The notes beneath the pieces are model-generated. The model searched no databases. It was not told the origin of the DNA and was given only the letters and a program-made list of their open reading frames with translations. 64,000 nucleotides of DNA, from positions 124,001 through 188,000 of the forward strand of contig NZ_QKLF01000005.1 in assembly GCF_003224335.1 (NCBI RefSeq), given 5' to 3'. How positions within the stretch are numbered: the stretch's first letter is position 1; every line of letters starts with the position of its first letter. Shown here in pieces: positions 26,448-33,577 of the stretch. The position numbers and the translations under genes are program-made. Origin of the DNA: Curtobacterium sp. MCJR17_055 (GTDB taxonomy: Bacteria > Actinomycetota > Actinomycetes > Actinomycetales > Microbacteriaceae).

Positions 26448-28229
26448 ATGCACCGCATCACCCGCGCGGCAGCTATGACAGCTGCCGCGCTTCTCACCGC
26501 CAGCGGACTGGGGCTCACGGGACCGCACGCAGCGTCAGCTGCGGCGCCGACACCGATCGGAACCGGAGGGGTGCTGCAGATCCTGTCGCCGAACCTCGCA
26601 GACCGCGGAACACCACAATTCGCCGACGGGCCGAACGTGCGACGCTTCGTCGCGGACACCACTCGCGGCATCGATGCTCGGATGACGAGCTCACCGACTT
26701 CGACCGCGTCGTTCACGCTGACGCCGCCGGACGGGAAACCCCTCGCCGCTGGTTCCTACCGGCTCGTCGGGTCGCAGCAGGCTGACTTCGCATCGGTTCC
26801 GACGCTGAAGATCAACGACGACTACGTGTACGGCGCATTCGACATCCTCGACCTTGCCTCCAACCCGACCAACGGCACCATCACCCGCTTCGACGCGGTC
26901 GTTCCCGGCATCGGCGAGTTCCGATTCGGGGAAGACAAGGCCGGGTCGGTCCTCCTCGGAGCGAACAGCTTCTCCTTCAAGAAGACGTTCATCGGCCTGA
27001 AGAAGAACGCGGAGCAGGTCGAGACAGTGCACAACACCGGGACCACGGCGGTCGCGCTCGGGAAGCCATCGATCGCCGGCGCCGATGCTTCGTCGTTCTC
27101 CGTCATGAGCAACACCTGCCGCACCACCCTCGCGGCCGGGGCGGCGTGCACCTTCAGGGTCGGGTTCGCGCCGAAGACCGCCGGTCCTCTGACCGCGAAA
27201 GTCGCGATGAAGATCGGCACGGCGAACAAAGCGGTGCGGCTGACTGGTTCGGCGTACCTCGGCACGACCAGCATCACGTCCTCGGGGAAGGACATCGTCA
27301 ACAAGGGGAAGACGACGAGCGTCAACAGCTCGAACACCGCCATGCTCGTCACCGAAGACGGTTACGGCTGGACGTTCATCGCTGACCGACTCGACGGCTC
27401 CGGCACTGTCGTCAGTGTCCACGTCGAAGGCCCTTACCGGAAGCCGCTCGCGGTTGGTACCAGGAAGACGACCTCGACCTCGGCCGCCGGAGACTACGAG
27501 GTCCTCACCACCGTCAACGGAAGCGGCTGCGACACCACGGGTACCGAGACGGTGAAGCAGTTCCTGCTCGACCCGGTCACCGGCCTTCCGGACACGGCCG
27601 ACATGTCCTTCACCCAGTACTGCTTCGACAAGATCCCGCAGACGGGGACGCTGAAGTGGCAGGCCCGTTCCGACGCCACCGCGCCCGCGGCGCCGACCGC
27701 TGTGGAGGTGTCCGCGACCAAACCGCGGAAGGTCACCTGGAAGGCCTCCGCCTCGAGGGACGCGAAGTCCGTCGTCGCACGGCTCGTGCAGGGCACCGGC
27801 GCAGGTGCCACTGCGCAGAGTGGGATACCGCTGACCGTCTCCGGCACGACAGCGACAGTCCCGTCCGTTCATTCCGGACAGCAGTACACGGTGCTGCTGT
27901 TCAGCGTCGACACCGCTGGGAACGTCAGCAAGCCAGCCACCGCCCGGTTCGGAACCGCACCCGTCACCGTGATGGCACCGGGCCGGCCGACCATCACCGC
28001 TGTGACTTCCGGACCCGGAACAGTCACCGTGTCATTCACGCCGTCGCCGGACAACGGCGGACTCCCCACCAGCTACACCCTCTCCGACAGCCACACGGAG
28101 GTCACGGGCACCTCCAGCCCGCTGACCCTCACCGGCGTTCCCGCCGGAGATGGGTTCGTCTACATCACCCCGAGGAACGCTGCCGGGGAGGGCAAGACGT
28201 CCTCCTCCGTCGGGATGACCGTCGAGTAA
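26448..28229 (+). CDS. Secreted protein with choice-of-anchor (ASH-like) and fibronectin III domains
   Basis: A 593-aa exported protein. The signal is AAAMTAAALLTASGLGLTG, then PHAASAAAP. At about residues 180-265 is an ASH/choice-of-anchor D-type Ig domain (VHNTGTTAVALGKPSI, then AAGAACTFRVGFAPKTAG). Two Fn3-like domains follow: APAAPTAVEVSATKPRKVTW at about 405-500, and APGRPTITAVTSGPGTVTVS to the end. Codon use is less GC-biased than that of its neighbours. It lies alone between two att copies. A surface or adhesin-like role is possible; the N-terminal 150 residues are unrecognised. Confidence 0.85.
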   Translation: MHRITRAAAMTAAALLTASGLGLTGPHAASAAAPTPIGTGGVLQILSPNLADRGTPQFADGPNVRRFVADTTRGIDARMTSSPTSTASFTLTPPDGKPLAAGSYRLVGSQQADFASVPTLKINDDYVYGAFDILDLASNPTNGTITRFDAVVPGIGEFRFGEDKAGSVLLGANSFSFKKTFIGLKKNAEQVETVHNTGTTAVALGKPSIAGADASSFSVMSNTCRTTLAAGAACTFRVGFAPKTAGPLTAKVAMKIGTANKAVRLTGSAYLGTTSITSSGKDIVNKGKTTSVNSSNTAMLVTEDGYGWTFIADRLDGSGTVVSVHVEGPYRKPLAVGTRKTTSTSAAGDYEVLTTVNGSGCDTTGTETVKQFLLDPVTGLPDTADMSFTQYCFDKIPQTGTLKWQARSDATAPAAPTAVEVSATKPRKVTWKASASRDAKSVVARLVQGTGAGATAQSGIPLTVSGTTATVPSVHSGQQYTVLLFSVDTAGNVSKPATARFGTAPVTVMAPGRPTITAVTSGPGTVTVSFTPSPDNGGLPTSYTLSDSHTEVTGTSSPLTLTGVPAGDGFVYITPRNAAGEGKTSSSVGMTVE

Positions 28230-28237
28230 CAGCAGAC

Positions 28238-28282
28238 TGACGAACGCCCCGACCACTGCGCGTGGTCGGGGCGTTCGTCAGT
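28238..28282 (+). terminator. Perfect 20-bp stem hairpin terminator
   Basis: 28238-28257 pairs perfectly with 28263-28282 around a TGCGC loop. It begins 9 bp after the stop codon at 28229. There is no U-tract, as is common in high-GC actinobacteria. Confidence 0.85.
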
Positions 28283-28562
28283 GCGTCGCGGTCTCCGCGG
28301 CTGCGGTGTCAGCGCCGTGTTCGGCGAGCTCGAGATCCGCACGGACATGGCCGCGATCGCGGAAGCGACAGAGGCCCGTCGGTCCCGAGGCGGGTCGCGA
28401 AGAGGCGGCACTCGCGCTCGACTGTCGTGCACGCCGAGGCCCGCGCCTCCGCAGCGTTGCACGCGCCATCGCGACCGCCTGTCGGACTGGAGGCGCGGCG
28501 CCGGCTGGCCCCGCGGCTCCGGTCCGACGACGCTTCCGGATCCAGCCCGGCCCGCTCGACGA

Positions 28563-28608
28563 TCCTCCGGTGGGCCCTGCCGGGATCGAACCGACGACAT
28601 CCACGGTG
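28563..28608. repeat. attL of the 18-kb prophage (46-bp core)
   Basis: Identical to 46626-46671. The core covers the 3' half of tRNA-Val plus 8 bp beyond the discriminator. On the phage side AAA follows the core, where attR has TAA. The integrase gene is 254 bp further in. Confidence 0.95.
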
Positions 28609-28676
28609 AAAGTGCGGCGGTTGGTGCCGCGCTCCACCGCAGGCGCGCCGCGTGTTCGCGAACTGGCGGTGGCGTG

Positions 28677-28865
28677 ATGCAGTACCCAGCATCGGTCGCA
28701 GAGTCGGCGTGCGTCTGCCCGGAGGACTCCTACAGCTGCCTGAGCCCCGAAGCCGACATCGAGGGGTGCGAGCACTGTCGGTGGCTCGACTCCGAGGACC
28801 TGTGCCCGCAGGACCCCGACGCCGTCGAGTGGTGGAACGAGTACAAGCGCCCGTTCCTGACGTGA
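28677..28865 (+). CDS. 62-aa Cys-rich protein between repressor tail and integrase
   Basis: The ATG at 28677 overlaps the TGA (28675-28677) of the reading frame that would finish the phage-form repressor (TGATG). Its own TGA overlaps the integrase GTG (GTGA). The peptide has six Cys residues in CVC, C, CEHC and LC contexts plus many Asp/Glu, which suggests metal binding. Family unknown. In the prophage it is cut off from the repressor promoter; in circular phage DNA it would be the middle gene of a coupled repressor-orf-integrase operon. Confidence 0.6.
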   Translation: MQYPASVAESACVCPEDSYSCLSPEADIEGCEHCRWLDSEDLCPQDPDAVEWWNEYKRPFLT

Positions 28866-29833
28866 GCGTTCCGCGGCGCGCCTACTTGACTCTGGTGTCA
28901 GAGGCTTGTCGGCAGAATGGTGGACCGGCAACGCGGCCGGTGCCGGTTGCCCCGCCGGCCGACACGGACGGCGACGTGACTCACCACCACCTGCTCAACG
29001 ATTTCGAGGACCACCAGCGCGCTGCTGGCCTCGCCCTGACCACCATCCGTAACCGATCCTCAGTCCTCCGCACCGCGACCGCCGCGTGCGGTCCGCTGCA
29101 CGAGGCCACCACCCTCGACCTGCGCCGGTTTCTCGGCTCCCCCGGGTTGACCCCGGGCACACGGCGCACGTACCGCTCGGCGCTGCGGGCGTTCTACGCC
29201 TTCCTCGCGGACGAGGGCGTGTGCGAGGACCCGACAGGCCGGCTCGCGCCTGTACGGGTCGCACGTGGGCAGCCGCGCCCGTTCACCCAGGACCAGGTCG
29301 ACCGCATGCTGTCGTCCGGCGCGTACCGGCGCACGCGGGCCATGATCCTGCTCGGCTACTACCAGGGGTTCCGGGTGTCGTCGATCGCCGCGGTGCACGG
29401 GCACGACGTCGACCTGGTCGGCATGACGATCCGCACGGTCGGGAAGGGTGGAAAGGATCGCACCCTGCCGCTGCACCCGACCGTCGCAGAGCTCGCCGAG
29501 ACCATGCCGCGTGACGGCTGGTGGTTCCCCGCTCGAGCAGGGCGGGACGGCCATGTGTCCGGGCACTCGGTCTCGGAACTGATCACGCGCGCGAAGCGGC
29601 GCGCCGGCATCACCGACCCGAAGCTGACCGCGCACTCTCTCCGCCACGGCTTCGGGACCGACCTGGTCGAAGAGGGCGTCGACATCCGCGTCGTGCAGGA
29701 ACTGATGATGCACGAGTCCCTGGCGACGACGCAGATCTACACCGGCGTCAGTGAGCACCGCAAGCGCGAGGGCCTGCACGCACTCCGGCCGCGGCCGATC
29801 CCGGAGCGTTCCGGGCGCCGCGTCGCCGCATGA
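28862..29833 (+). CDS. Tyrosine-type phage integrase
   Basis: Site-specific recombinase for the tRNA-Val core. The N-terminal SAM-like domain (HHLLNDFEDHQRAAG...) starts at about residue 41. Catalytic residues are Arg in GFRVSS, Lys in GKGGKDR, His/Arg in HSLRHGFGTDLV, His in MMHESLATTQ and the nucleophile Tyr in IYTGVSEHRKR. GTG at 28862 is chosen for its 4-bp overlap with the upstream ORF (324 aa). GTG at 28976 (286 aa) is an alternative, with a TTGACT -35-like box at 28886. The C-terminus ends in RRVAA, resembling an ssrA-type degradation signal. It sits next to attL, as usual. Confidence 0.93.
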   Translation: MSVPRRAYLTLVSEACRQNGGPATRPVPVAPPADTDGDVTHHHLLNDFEDHQRAAGLALTTIRNRSSVLRTATAACGPLHEATTLDLRRFLGSPGLTPGTRRTYRSALRAFYAFLADEGVCEDPTGRLAPVRVARGQPRPFTQDQVDRMLSSGAYRRTRAMILLGYYQGFRVSSIAAVHGHDVDLVGMTIRTVGKGGKDRTLPLHPTVAELAETMPRDGWWFPARAGRDGHVSGHSVSELITRAKRRAGITDPKLTAHSLRHGFGTDLVEEGVDIRVVQELMMHESLATTQIYTGVSEHRKREGLHALRPRPIPERSGRRVAA

Positions 29834-29886
29834 CTCCCGGTCCGGGACCTGACCCGAACAGGCCCCGGACCGGGTACGCTGCCCCG

Positions 29887-30069
29887 ATGATTGATCTGCG
29901 GGCGCTGTGGGGCGCGATCTTCCCGCCGGTGCGCGGCTCCGCCGATGACGGCAGGTGCGCCCTGTGCGGACAGATGGTGACGCCAGCCGACCGAGTACAC
30001 GACGAGGCCACCGGCAACGCCTTCTGCTCGACGGAGCACTACCTCGAGGGCCTGGCAGAGCGCTGGTGA
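29887..30069 (+). CDS. 60-aa zinc-ribbon-like protein
   Basis: The short protein has CALCG and, 27 residues on, FCSTEHYLEGL, a paired-Cys arrangement suggesting a zinc-binding TRASH/MYM-like module. A -10-like TACGCT at 29874-29879 ends 7 bp before the ATG, so the gene is probably leaderless and expressed on its own in the lysogen. It is convergent with the tail-fibre gene, whose stop is 2 bp away. Function unknown; its position suggests a moron. Confidence 0.6.
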   Translation: MIDLRALWGAIFPPVRGSADDGRCALCGQMVTPADRVHDEATGNAFCSTEHYLEGLAERW

Positions 30070-30070
30070 C

Positions 30071-31732
30071 CTAGACCAGCGCGAGGGCCTTCCGGGTCTG
30101 CCATGCGCGGATCGCGTCGATACCGGTCCGAGCTAGGTCAAAGTGCCCCTTCTCGTTCGGGTGCACCTGGTCGCTCGTGAGGATGTCGGTCGTCTTGTCC
30201 CAGTATCCGAACTGGTTCGGGTCGGCGACGATCACGTTCGAGAACTCCGCGGCGAGCAGGTCAACGATCGCGTTGAACGAGTTCACGGCGGCATCGGAGC
30301 CGTTCGGGAACTGCGTCGAGGCGGCGTAGTTCGCGAGGTACGGCTCCTTCATCCACAGCACCGGCGGTGGCGTGAGGCTGACAGGGAGCACTGCGTCGAT
30401 GTTCAGGGCGCTGCCCCCCGTCTTGGTGAAACGGACCACGTGCCCCCTCGCGGACGCCGGCGTGCGCCACGCGTAGATGCCGGATGCCGAGATGGTCTGG
30501 TTCGACAGGTCGAGCCCGGACACGAGGACCGTGCCGGCGGTCTGGTCGGTGATGTCGACGATCACGCCGGCGGTGCCACCGCCACGGGACAGGGTGACGA
30601 TGTAGGCATCACGGTTGCTCGGCACGGTGTACTCGAAGTAGGCGCCGTTCGTCGCGTTGTACGAGCTTGAGCCGTTGAGCGGGAATCCCGAGGTCTGGGA
30701 CGCCCACGCGGTGCCAGTCGACTTCGTGATCCGCGGGTCGCTGTCATCGATGATCTCGGACGCGCTCAGGATCGCGAGCATCGCGCGGCCGTAGTTGGTG
30801 GCGCTGCGGAGGTCCAGATCGGTTGCTCCGCGGAGGCGCAGCGTGTTCATGAGGCACTGCAGCACGACGAGCGCTTTCGTGCCAGGAACCCACCGCGGCA
30901 CCTGCGGGTCGCCGAACCCGGTGGCGCCGCCGACGCGGCCGAGGGTGTCGCCGATCGAGGACCCGCCGATCGCGCGCTTGAGGTCGTTCGCGGCGCCGCC
31001 GTCGCTCGTCGGATAGGTCAGACCGAGCGCCTTCGCGAGCCGGCGCGCCCAGTATCGGGAGGCGTCTGCGAGTCCCTGCTCTGCGAGGAACGAGTGCCCG
31101 TAGGTGATCAGCTGAGCCCGGTTGCTGATCGGCGGAGCAGACATGCCGAAGCTGGCGAGAGCGGAGTTGGTCGCCGTTCCCGGAGTCGCGATCAGGGTGG
31201 CATTCGCGTCGTCGTTCGCGATCGCGTTGACGCCCGGGAGTCCGTCCTTCCCGTCGCGGCCGTCTCGACCATCGGCTCCGGGGGCACCCGTGCGTCCATC
31301 CTCACCGCGGATGATCGGGACGCCGTTGGACGACGTGACCGGGGCGACGACGGACAGGTCAATCGTCTGGCCGGCGGGGACCGCGATCGAGAACGGGCCG
31401 TACGAGACCGGCGTGCCGGCGTAGGTCAGGCCGGTGAACGTCACCTTGTAGGTGAAGTCGCGGGGGTTGGTCTCGTCGGTGTCGGTCGCGATGAGGTTCA
31501 CCGACCGCACGCCGTTCTGCACGAGGTAGCCCTGCGTGTCGAGCGTGCAGGTGATCGGGACGGGCAGGATCGTGGCCTTCTGGCCGACGACCTGGAGCGC
31601 GCGTCCCTTCGGGAGATCGGCGGTGAACGTGACCTTCCCGACGAGTGGGACCTCGTCGGGGTTGCGGTCGGTGTCGGTCGCCGTGTCGCCGACTGCGGCG
31701 AGGAATCGGCCGGTGACGGTTCCGTACTGCAT
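30071..31732 (-). CDS. Tail fibre/tip protein with collagen-like and SGNH hydrolase domains
   Basis: A 553-aa protein. Residues of about 1-135 form a beta-rich N-terminal tail-attachment region. A Gly-X-Y collagen-like stretch (GEDGRTGAPGADGRDGRDGK) lies at about 140-165. An SGNH/GDSL-type esterase-like region follows, with the GHSFL block at about 200 and DQVHPNEKGH (Asp-x-x-His) near 530. An Ig-like beta module, around SRGGGTAGVIVDITDQTAGT, is inserted within it. It probably binds and de-esterifies host wall polysaccharide. Unusually, it lies downstream of the lysis genes. The ATG at 31732 is 9 bp after the holin gene; a longer ORF to 31876 overlaps the holin. Confidence 0.85.
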   Translation of the reverse strand: MQYGTVTGRFLAAVGDTATDTDRNPDEVPLVGKVTFTADLPKGRALQVVGQKATILPVPITCTLDTQGYLVQNGVRSVNLIATDTDETNPRDFTYKVTFTGLTYAGTPVSYGPFSIAVPAGQTIDLSVVAPVTSSNGVPIIRGEDGRTGAPGADGRDGRDGKDGLPGVNAIANDDANATLIATPGTATNSALASFGMSAPPISNRAQLITYGHSFLAEQGLADASRYWARRLAKALGLTYPTSDGGAANDLKRAIGGSSIGDTLGRVGGATGFGDPQVPRWVPGTKALVVLQCLMNTLRLRGATDLDLRSATNYGRAMLAILSASEIIDDSDPRITKSTGTAWASQTSGFPLNGSSSYNATNGAYFEYTVPSNRDAYIVTLSRGGGTAGVIVDITDQTAGTVLVSGLDLSNQTISASGIYAWRTPASARGHVVRFTKTGGSALNIDAVLPVSLTPPPVLWMKEPYLANYAASTQFPNGSDAAVNSFNAIVDLLAAEFSNVIVADPNQFGYWDKTTDILTSDQVHPNEKGHFDLARTGIDAIRAWQTRKALALV

Positions 31733-31740
31733 GAGGTGTC

Positions 31741-32013
31741 CTATCCGAGTGCGTCGTCGGGCTCGGTCTTGAGCGCGTCGGGGTAGCCGGCGGAGGTCTG
31801 CTCTGCCGGCGGGCGGGCGTTCCGGACCTTGTAGGTCGCGAACGTGGTCAGCAGGGCCGTGCCAAGGCCGACCCACACGTTGTACGGCTCGGGCAGGTTC
31901 GTCAGCAGCCCGACCGAAGTGAGCCCGCCGACGCCGGTGACGATCGTCTTCGCATACTGCTGGCAGGTGGCGAGCGTGACGCGGACCTTCGTCGGCTTCT
32001 CGTGGTCGCCCAT
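31741..32013 (-). CDS. Putative holin
   Basis: 90 aa with two predicted membrane helices (TIVTGVGGLTSVGLLTNL and NVWVGLGTALLTTFATYKV) joined by a short PEP turn, a charged N-terminus and a hydrophilic C-terminus: the size and layout of a two-helix phage holin. The ATG overlaps the endolysin TGA (TGATG). It would form membrane lesions that let the endolysin reach the wall. The call rests on topology and position, as no family motif is visible. Confidence 0.8.
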   Translation of the reverse strand: MGDHEKPTKVRVTLATCQQYAKTIVTGVGGLTSVGLLTNLPEPYNVWVGLGTALLTTFATYKVRNARPPAEQTSAGYPDALKTEPDDALG

Positions 32014-32663
32014 CACTTGACCTTCGCGATCTTCGCGAGCTTCTGCGCGATGACGAGCACCGCGACGAGGCGGGTTGCGAGGCCGCGCTTCGGGTCGCCG
32101 ATGGCGTTCTGCACGCCGCCGAGCATCGTCTCGATGTTCTTGAGTCGGCGGTCCTGTTCCGGGGTCATGTCGTCGTCCTGTTCGTCGTGGTTGGCGGTGT
32201 CGTGCTCGATCGAGGTGGTCGGGAAGTGCGGCCGCACTTCGTCAGGCGCCCAGTCGGGGCGGAAGCGGCCGAGGATGTAGCTCTTCGGGCGGGAGCGGTA
32301 GCGGGCCTCGCGGCTGTCGGACCCGTTCGCGCCGAAGGTCTGGACGTAGCCGTTGCCGAGGTCGGCGACCATGAACTCGACGTGGTTGCCGACGCCGTTG
32401 TGCTCCCAGTCGAAGAGGAGGACGTCCCAGGGGGCGAGGTCGTCGTCGCCGGCGGCGTAGGTGCCATCGCCGGCGGTCTTGAAGTTGTCGACCCAGAGGA
32501 TCGGGCCGGGCTTGCCGCCCCAGAGGACGTGCGAACAGAACGCGGCGCAGTCGTCCATGACCGGCGACGCGGTCCACGGGACGGGCAGGCGGTCGCGGGA
32601 CTGGCCGGCGAGGCCGAGCGCGTAGCCGGCGGCGGCTTCTCGGGTGGTGCGCGTGAGGCTCAT
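32013..32663 (-). CDS. CHAP-domain endolysin
   Basis: A 216-aa peptidoglycan hydrolase. The CHAP-type catalytic Cys lies in DDCAAFCSHVLW and the His in NHVEFMVADLG. The Trp-Asp segment APWDVLLFDWEHN matches the CHAP beta-core. The C-terminal 60 residues are a charged linker followed by a short Leu/Ile-rich helix, not a recognised wall-binding repeat. It follows an ATGA overlap with the membrane/coiled-coil gene and precedes the holin. It is expected to be a cytoplasmic amidase or endopeptidase released through the holin. Confidence 0.88.
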   Translation of the reverse strand: MSLTRTTREAAAGYALGLAGQSRDRLPVPWTASPVMDDCAAFCSHVLWGGKPGPILWVDNFKTAGDGTYAAGDDDLAPWDVLLFDWEHNGVGNHVEFMVADLGNGYVQTFGANGSDSREARYRSRPKSYILGRFRPDWAPDEVRPHFPTTSIEHDTANHDEQDDDMTPEQDRRLKNIETMLGGVQNAIGDPKRGLATRLVAVLVIAQKLAKIAKVK

Positions 32664-33019
32664 TCGGGCTTCCTGTCTCGGGTGTGCTCGAGTTCTTCGA
32701 TCCGGTCGTCGTGCTCGCCGAGGATCGTGAGGACCCGGTCGAGCTTCCGGTCGACGCGGCCGAGGGTGCCGCGGTTCTCGTCGTGGCGCTCGTCGGCCTC
32801 TTCGCGGAGGTTGGTGGTGTGGTTGTTCTTGACCTCGTGCTTGATCGCGGCGATGTCGCGGGCGAGGGCGACGATCCAGCGGACGACCTCGCGGAGCTTC
32901 TTGATCACGTAGCCGAGCGCGGTGAGCGCGGCGAGGACGCCGGTCAGGATCGTGGTGGCGCGGCCGGCGGGGTCGTCCCAGAACGACACGACGGCGGACG
33001 CGGCCTGCTGTGCGAGCAC
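32660..33019 (-). CDS. Membrane-anchored coiled-coil protein of the lysis region
   Basis: 119 aa, GTG start. One transmembrane helix (ATTILTGVLAALTALGYVI) precedes a basic stretch and a Glu/Arg-rich coiled coil (REEADERHDENRGTLGRVDR). This resembles DUF2746-type proteins found beside endolysins in actinophages. It may help lysis (holin partner or spanin-like) or belong to the tail. The gene overlaps the endolysin start (ATGA). Confidence 0.7.
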   Translation of the reverse strand: MLAQQAASAVVSFWDDPAGRATTILTGVLAALTALGYVIKKLREVVRWIVALARDIAAIKHEVKNNHTTNLREEADERHDENRGTLGRVDRKLDRVLTILGEHDDRIEELEHTRDRKPE

Positions 33020-33020
33020 G

Positions 33021-33575
33021 TCACACCACCAGCCGGCGGACGGTGAACACGGTTCCGGTGGAGTCGCTGAGGCTGGCGGCGCTGGACGTCGCCCAGGGGC
33101 GGAGCGTGTCGCCGGCGTCGAGCGAGACGGTCAGGGTGCTGACGGCGTTGAGGCCGTCCTGGAATCCGAACCGGGTGTCGTCGCTGGTGCCGTTCTTCGT
33201 CAGCCAGACGCGACCGCCCGTCGTGTTGCGGATGCTCACGGAGACGAGGTACTCGCCGCCGGAACCGGGCGGCATCGTGAGCACGCCGTCGTCCCATGCG
33301 GTCGAGCCGATGTTGTCGCCGGAGCGGTAGAGCATGCTCTCGCCGATCTGGGTGACGCCGTTGATCGCGACGCTCTCGCGGGCGCTCGCGCGGAACGAGT
33401 ACGGGGTCAGCCGCTTGAGCAGGCCCTGGAGGTCAGCGCCGAGCGGCACGGCGCCGCGCTTGGCGAGGATCGCTTCCACGAGTAGCGCGTTGTCCCAGTC
33501 GACGTCAGCGATGTCGCGGGCGCGTTCGGTGGGTGCGAGCGCCGGCAGGCCGTAGAGCGGCGTGTAGCGGGGCAT
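33021..33575 (-). CDS. Putative minor tail protein
   Basis: 184 aa. An N-terminal helical attachment region (APTERARDIADVDWDNALLV) is followed by a beta-rich C-terminal domain of about 110 residues with alternating Gly/Thr/Ser strands (GSGGEYLVSVSIRNTTGGRV), like TNF/C1q-type phage tip domains. Two bp separate it from the larger minor tail gene and from the coiled-coil gene. It probably sits at the baseplate or tail tip. No precise family. Confidence 0.7.
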   Translation of the reverse strand: MPRYTPLYGLPALAPTERARDIADVDWDNALLVEAILAKRGAVPLGADLQGLLKRLTPYSFRASARESVAINGVTQIGESMLYRSGDNIGSTAWDDGVLTMPPGSGGEYLVSVSIRNTTGGRVWLTKNGTSDDTRFGFQDGLNAVSTLTVSLDAGDTLRPWATSSAASLSDSTGTVFTVRRLVV

Positions 33576-33577
33576 CG

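Larger units (their letters stand above)
26232..28568. mobile_element. 2.3-kb relic or cargo segment between two att copies
   Basis: Bounded by direct repeats of the tRNA-Val 3' end at 26232 and 28569. It contains one gene (26448-28229) of visibly lower GC than the chromosome, and no integrase. The stretches 26269-26447 and 28283-28562 show no convincing gene. It may be what is left of an older integrated element, or cargo mobilised by the integrase of the adjacent prophage. Confidence 0.6.

Noticed and set aside
26230..26478. ORF beginning GPAGIEPTTS across the outer att copy
   Set aside because: The start is translated tRNA antisense. The continuation has no ribosome site and no recognised domain. 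It could be a scrap of an older phage gene but cannot be supported.
28283..28562. Possible gene between the 20-bp terminator and attL, on either strand
   Set aside because: All frames give Arg/Pro-rich low-complexity peptides. The only frame open into the core shows no HTH that would make it a second repressor.
31733..31876. Longer start for the tail fibre overlapping the holin gene
   Set aside because: The extension is the holin gene read in another frame; ATG 31732 fits the gene spacing.
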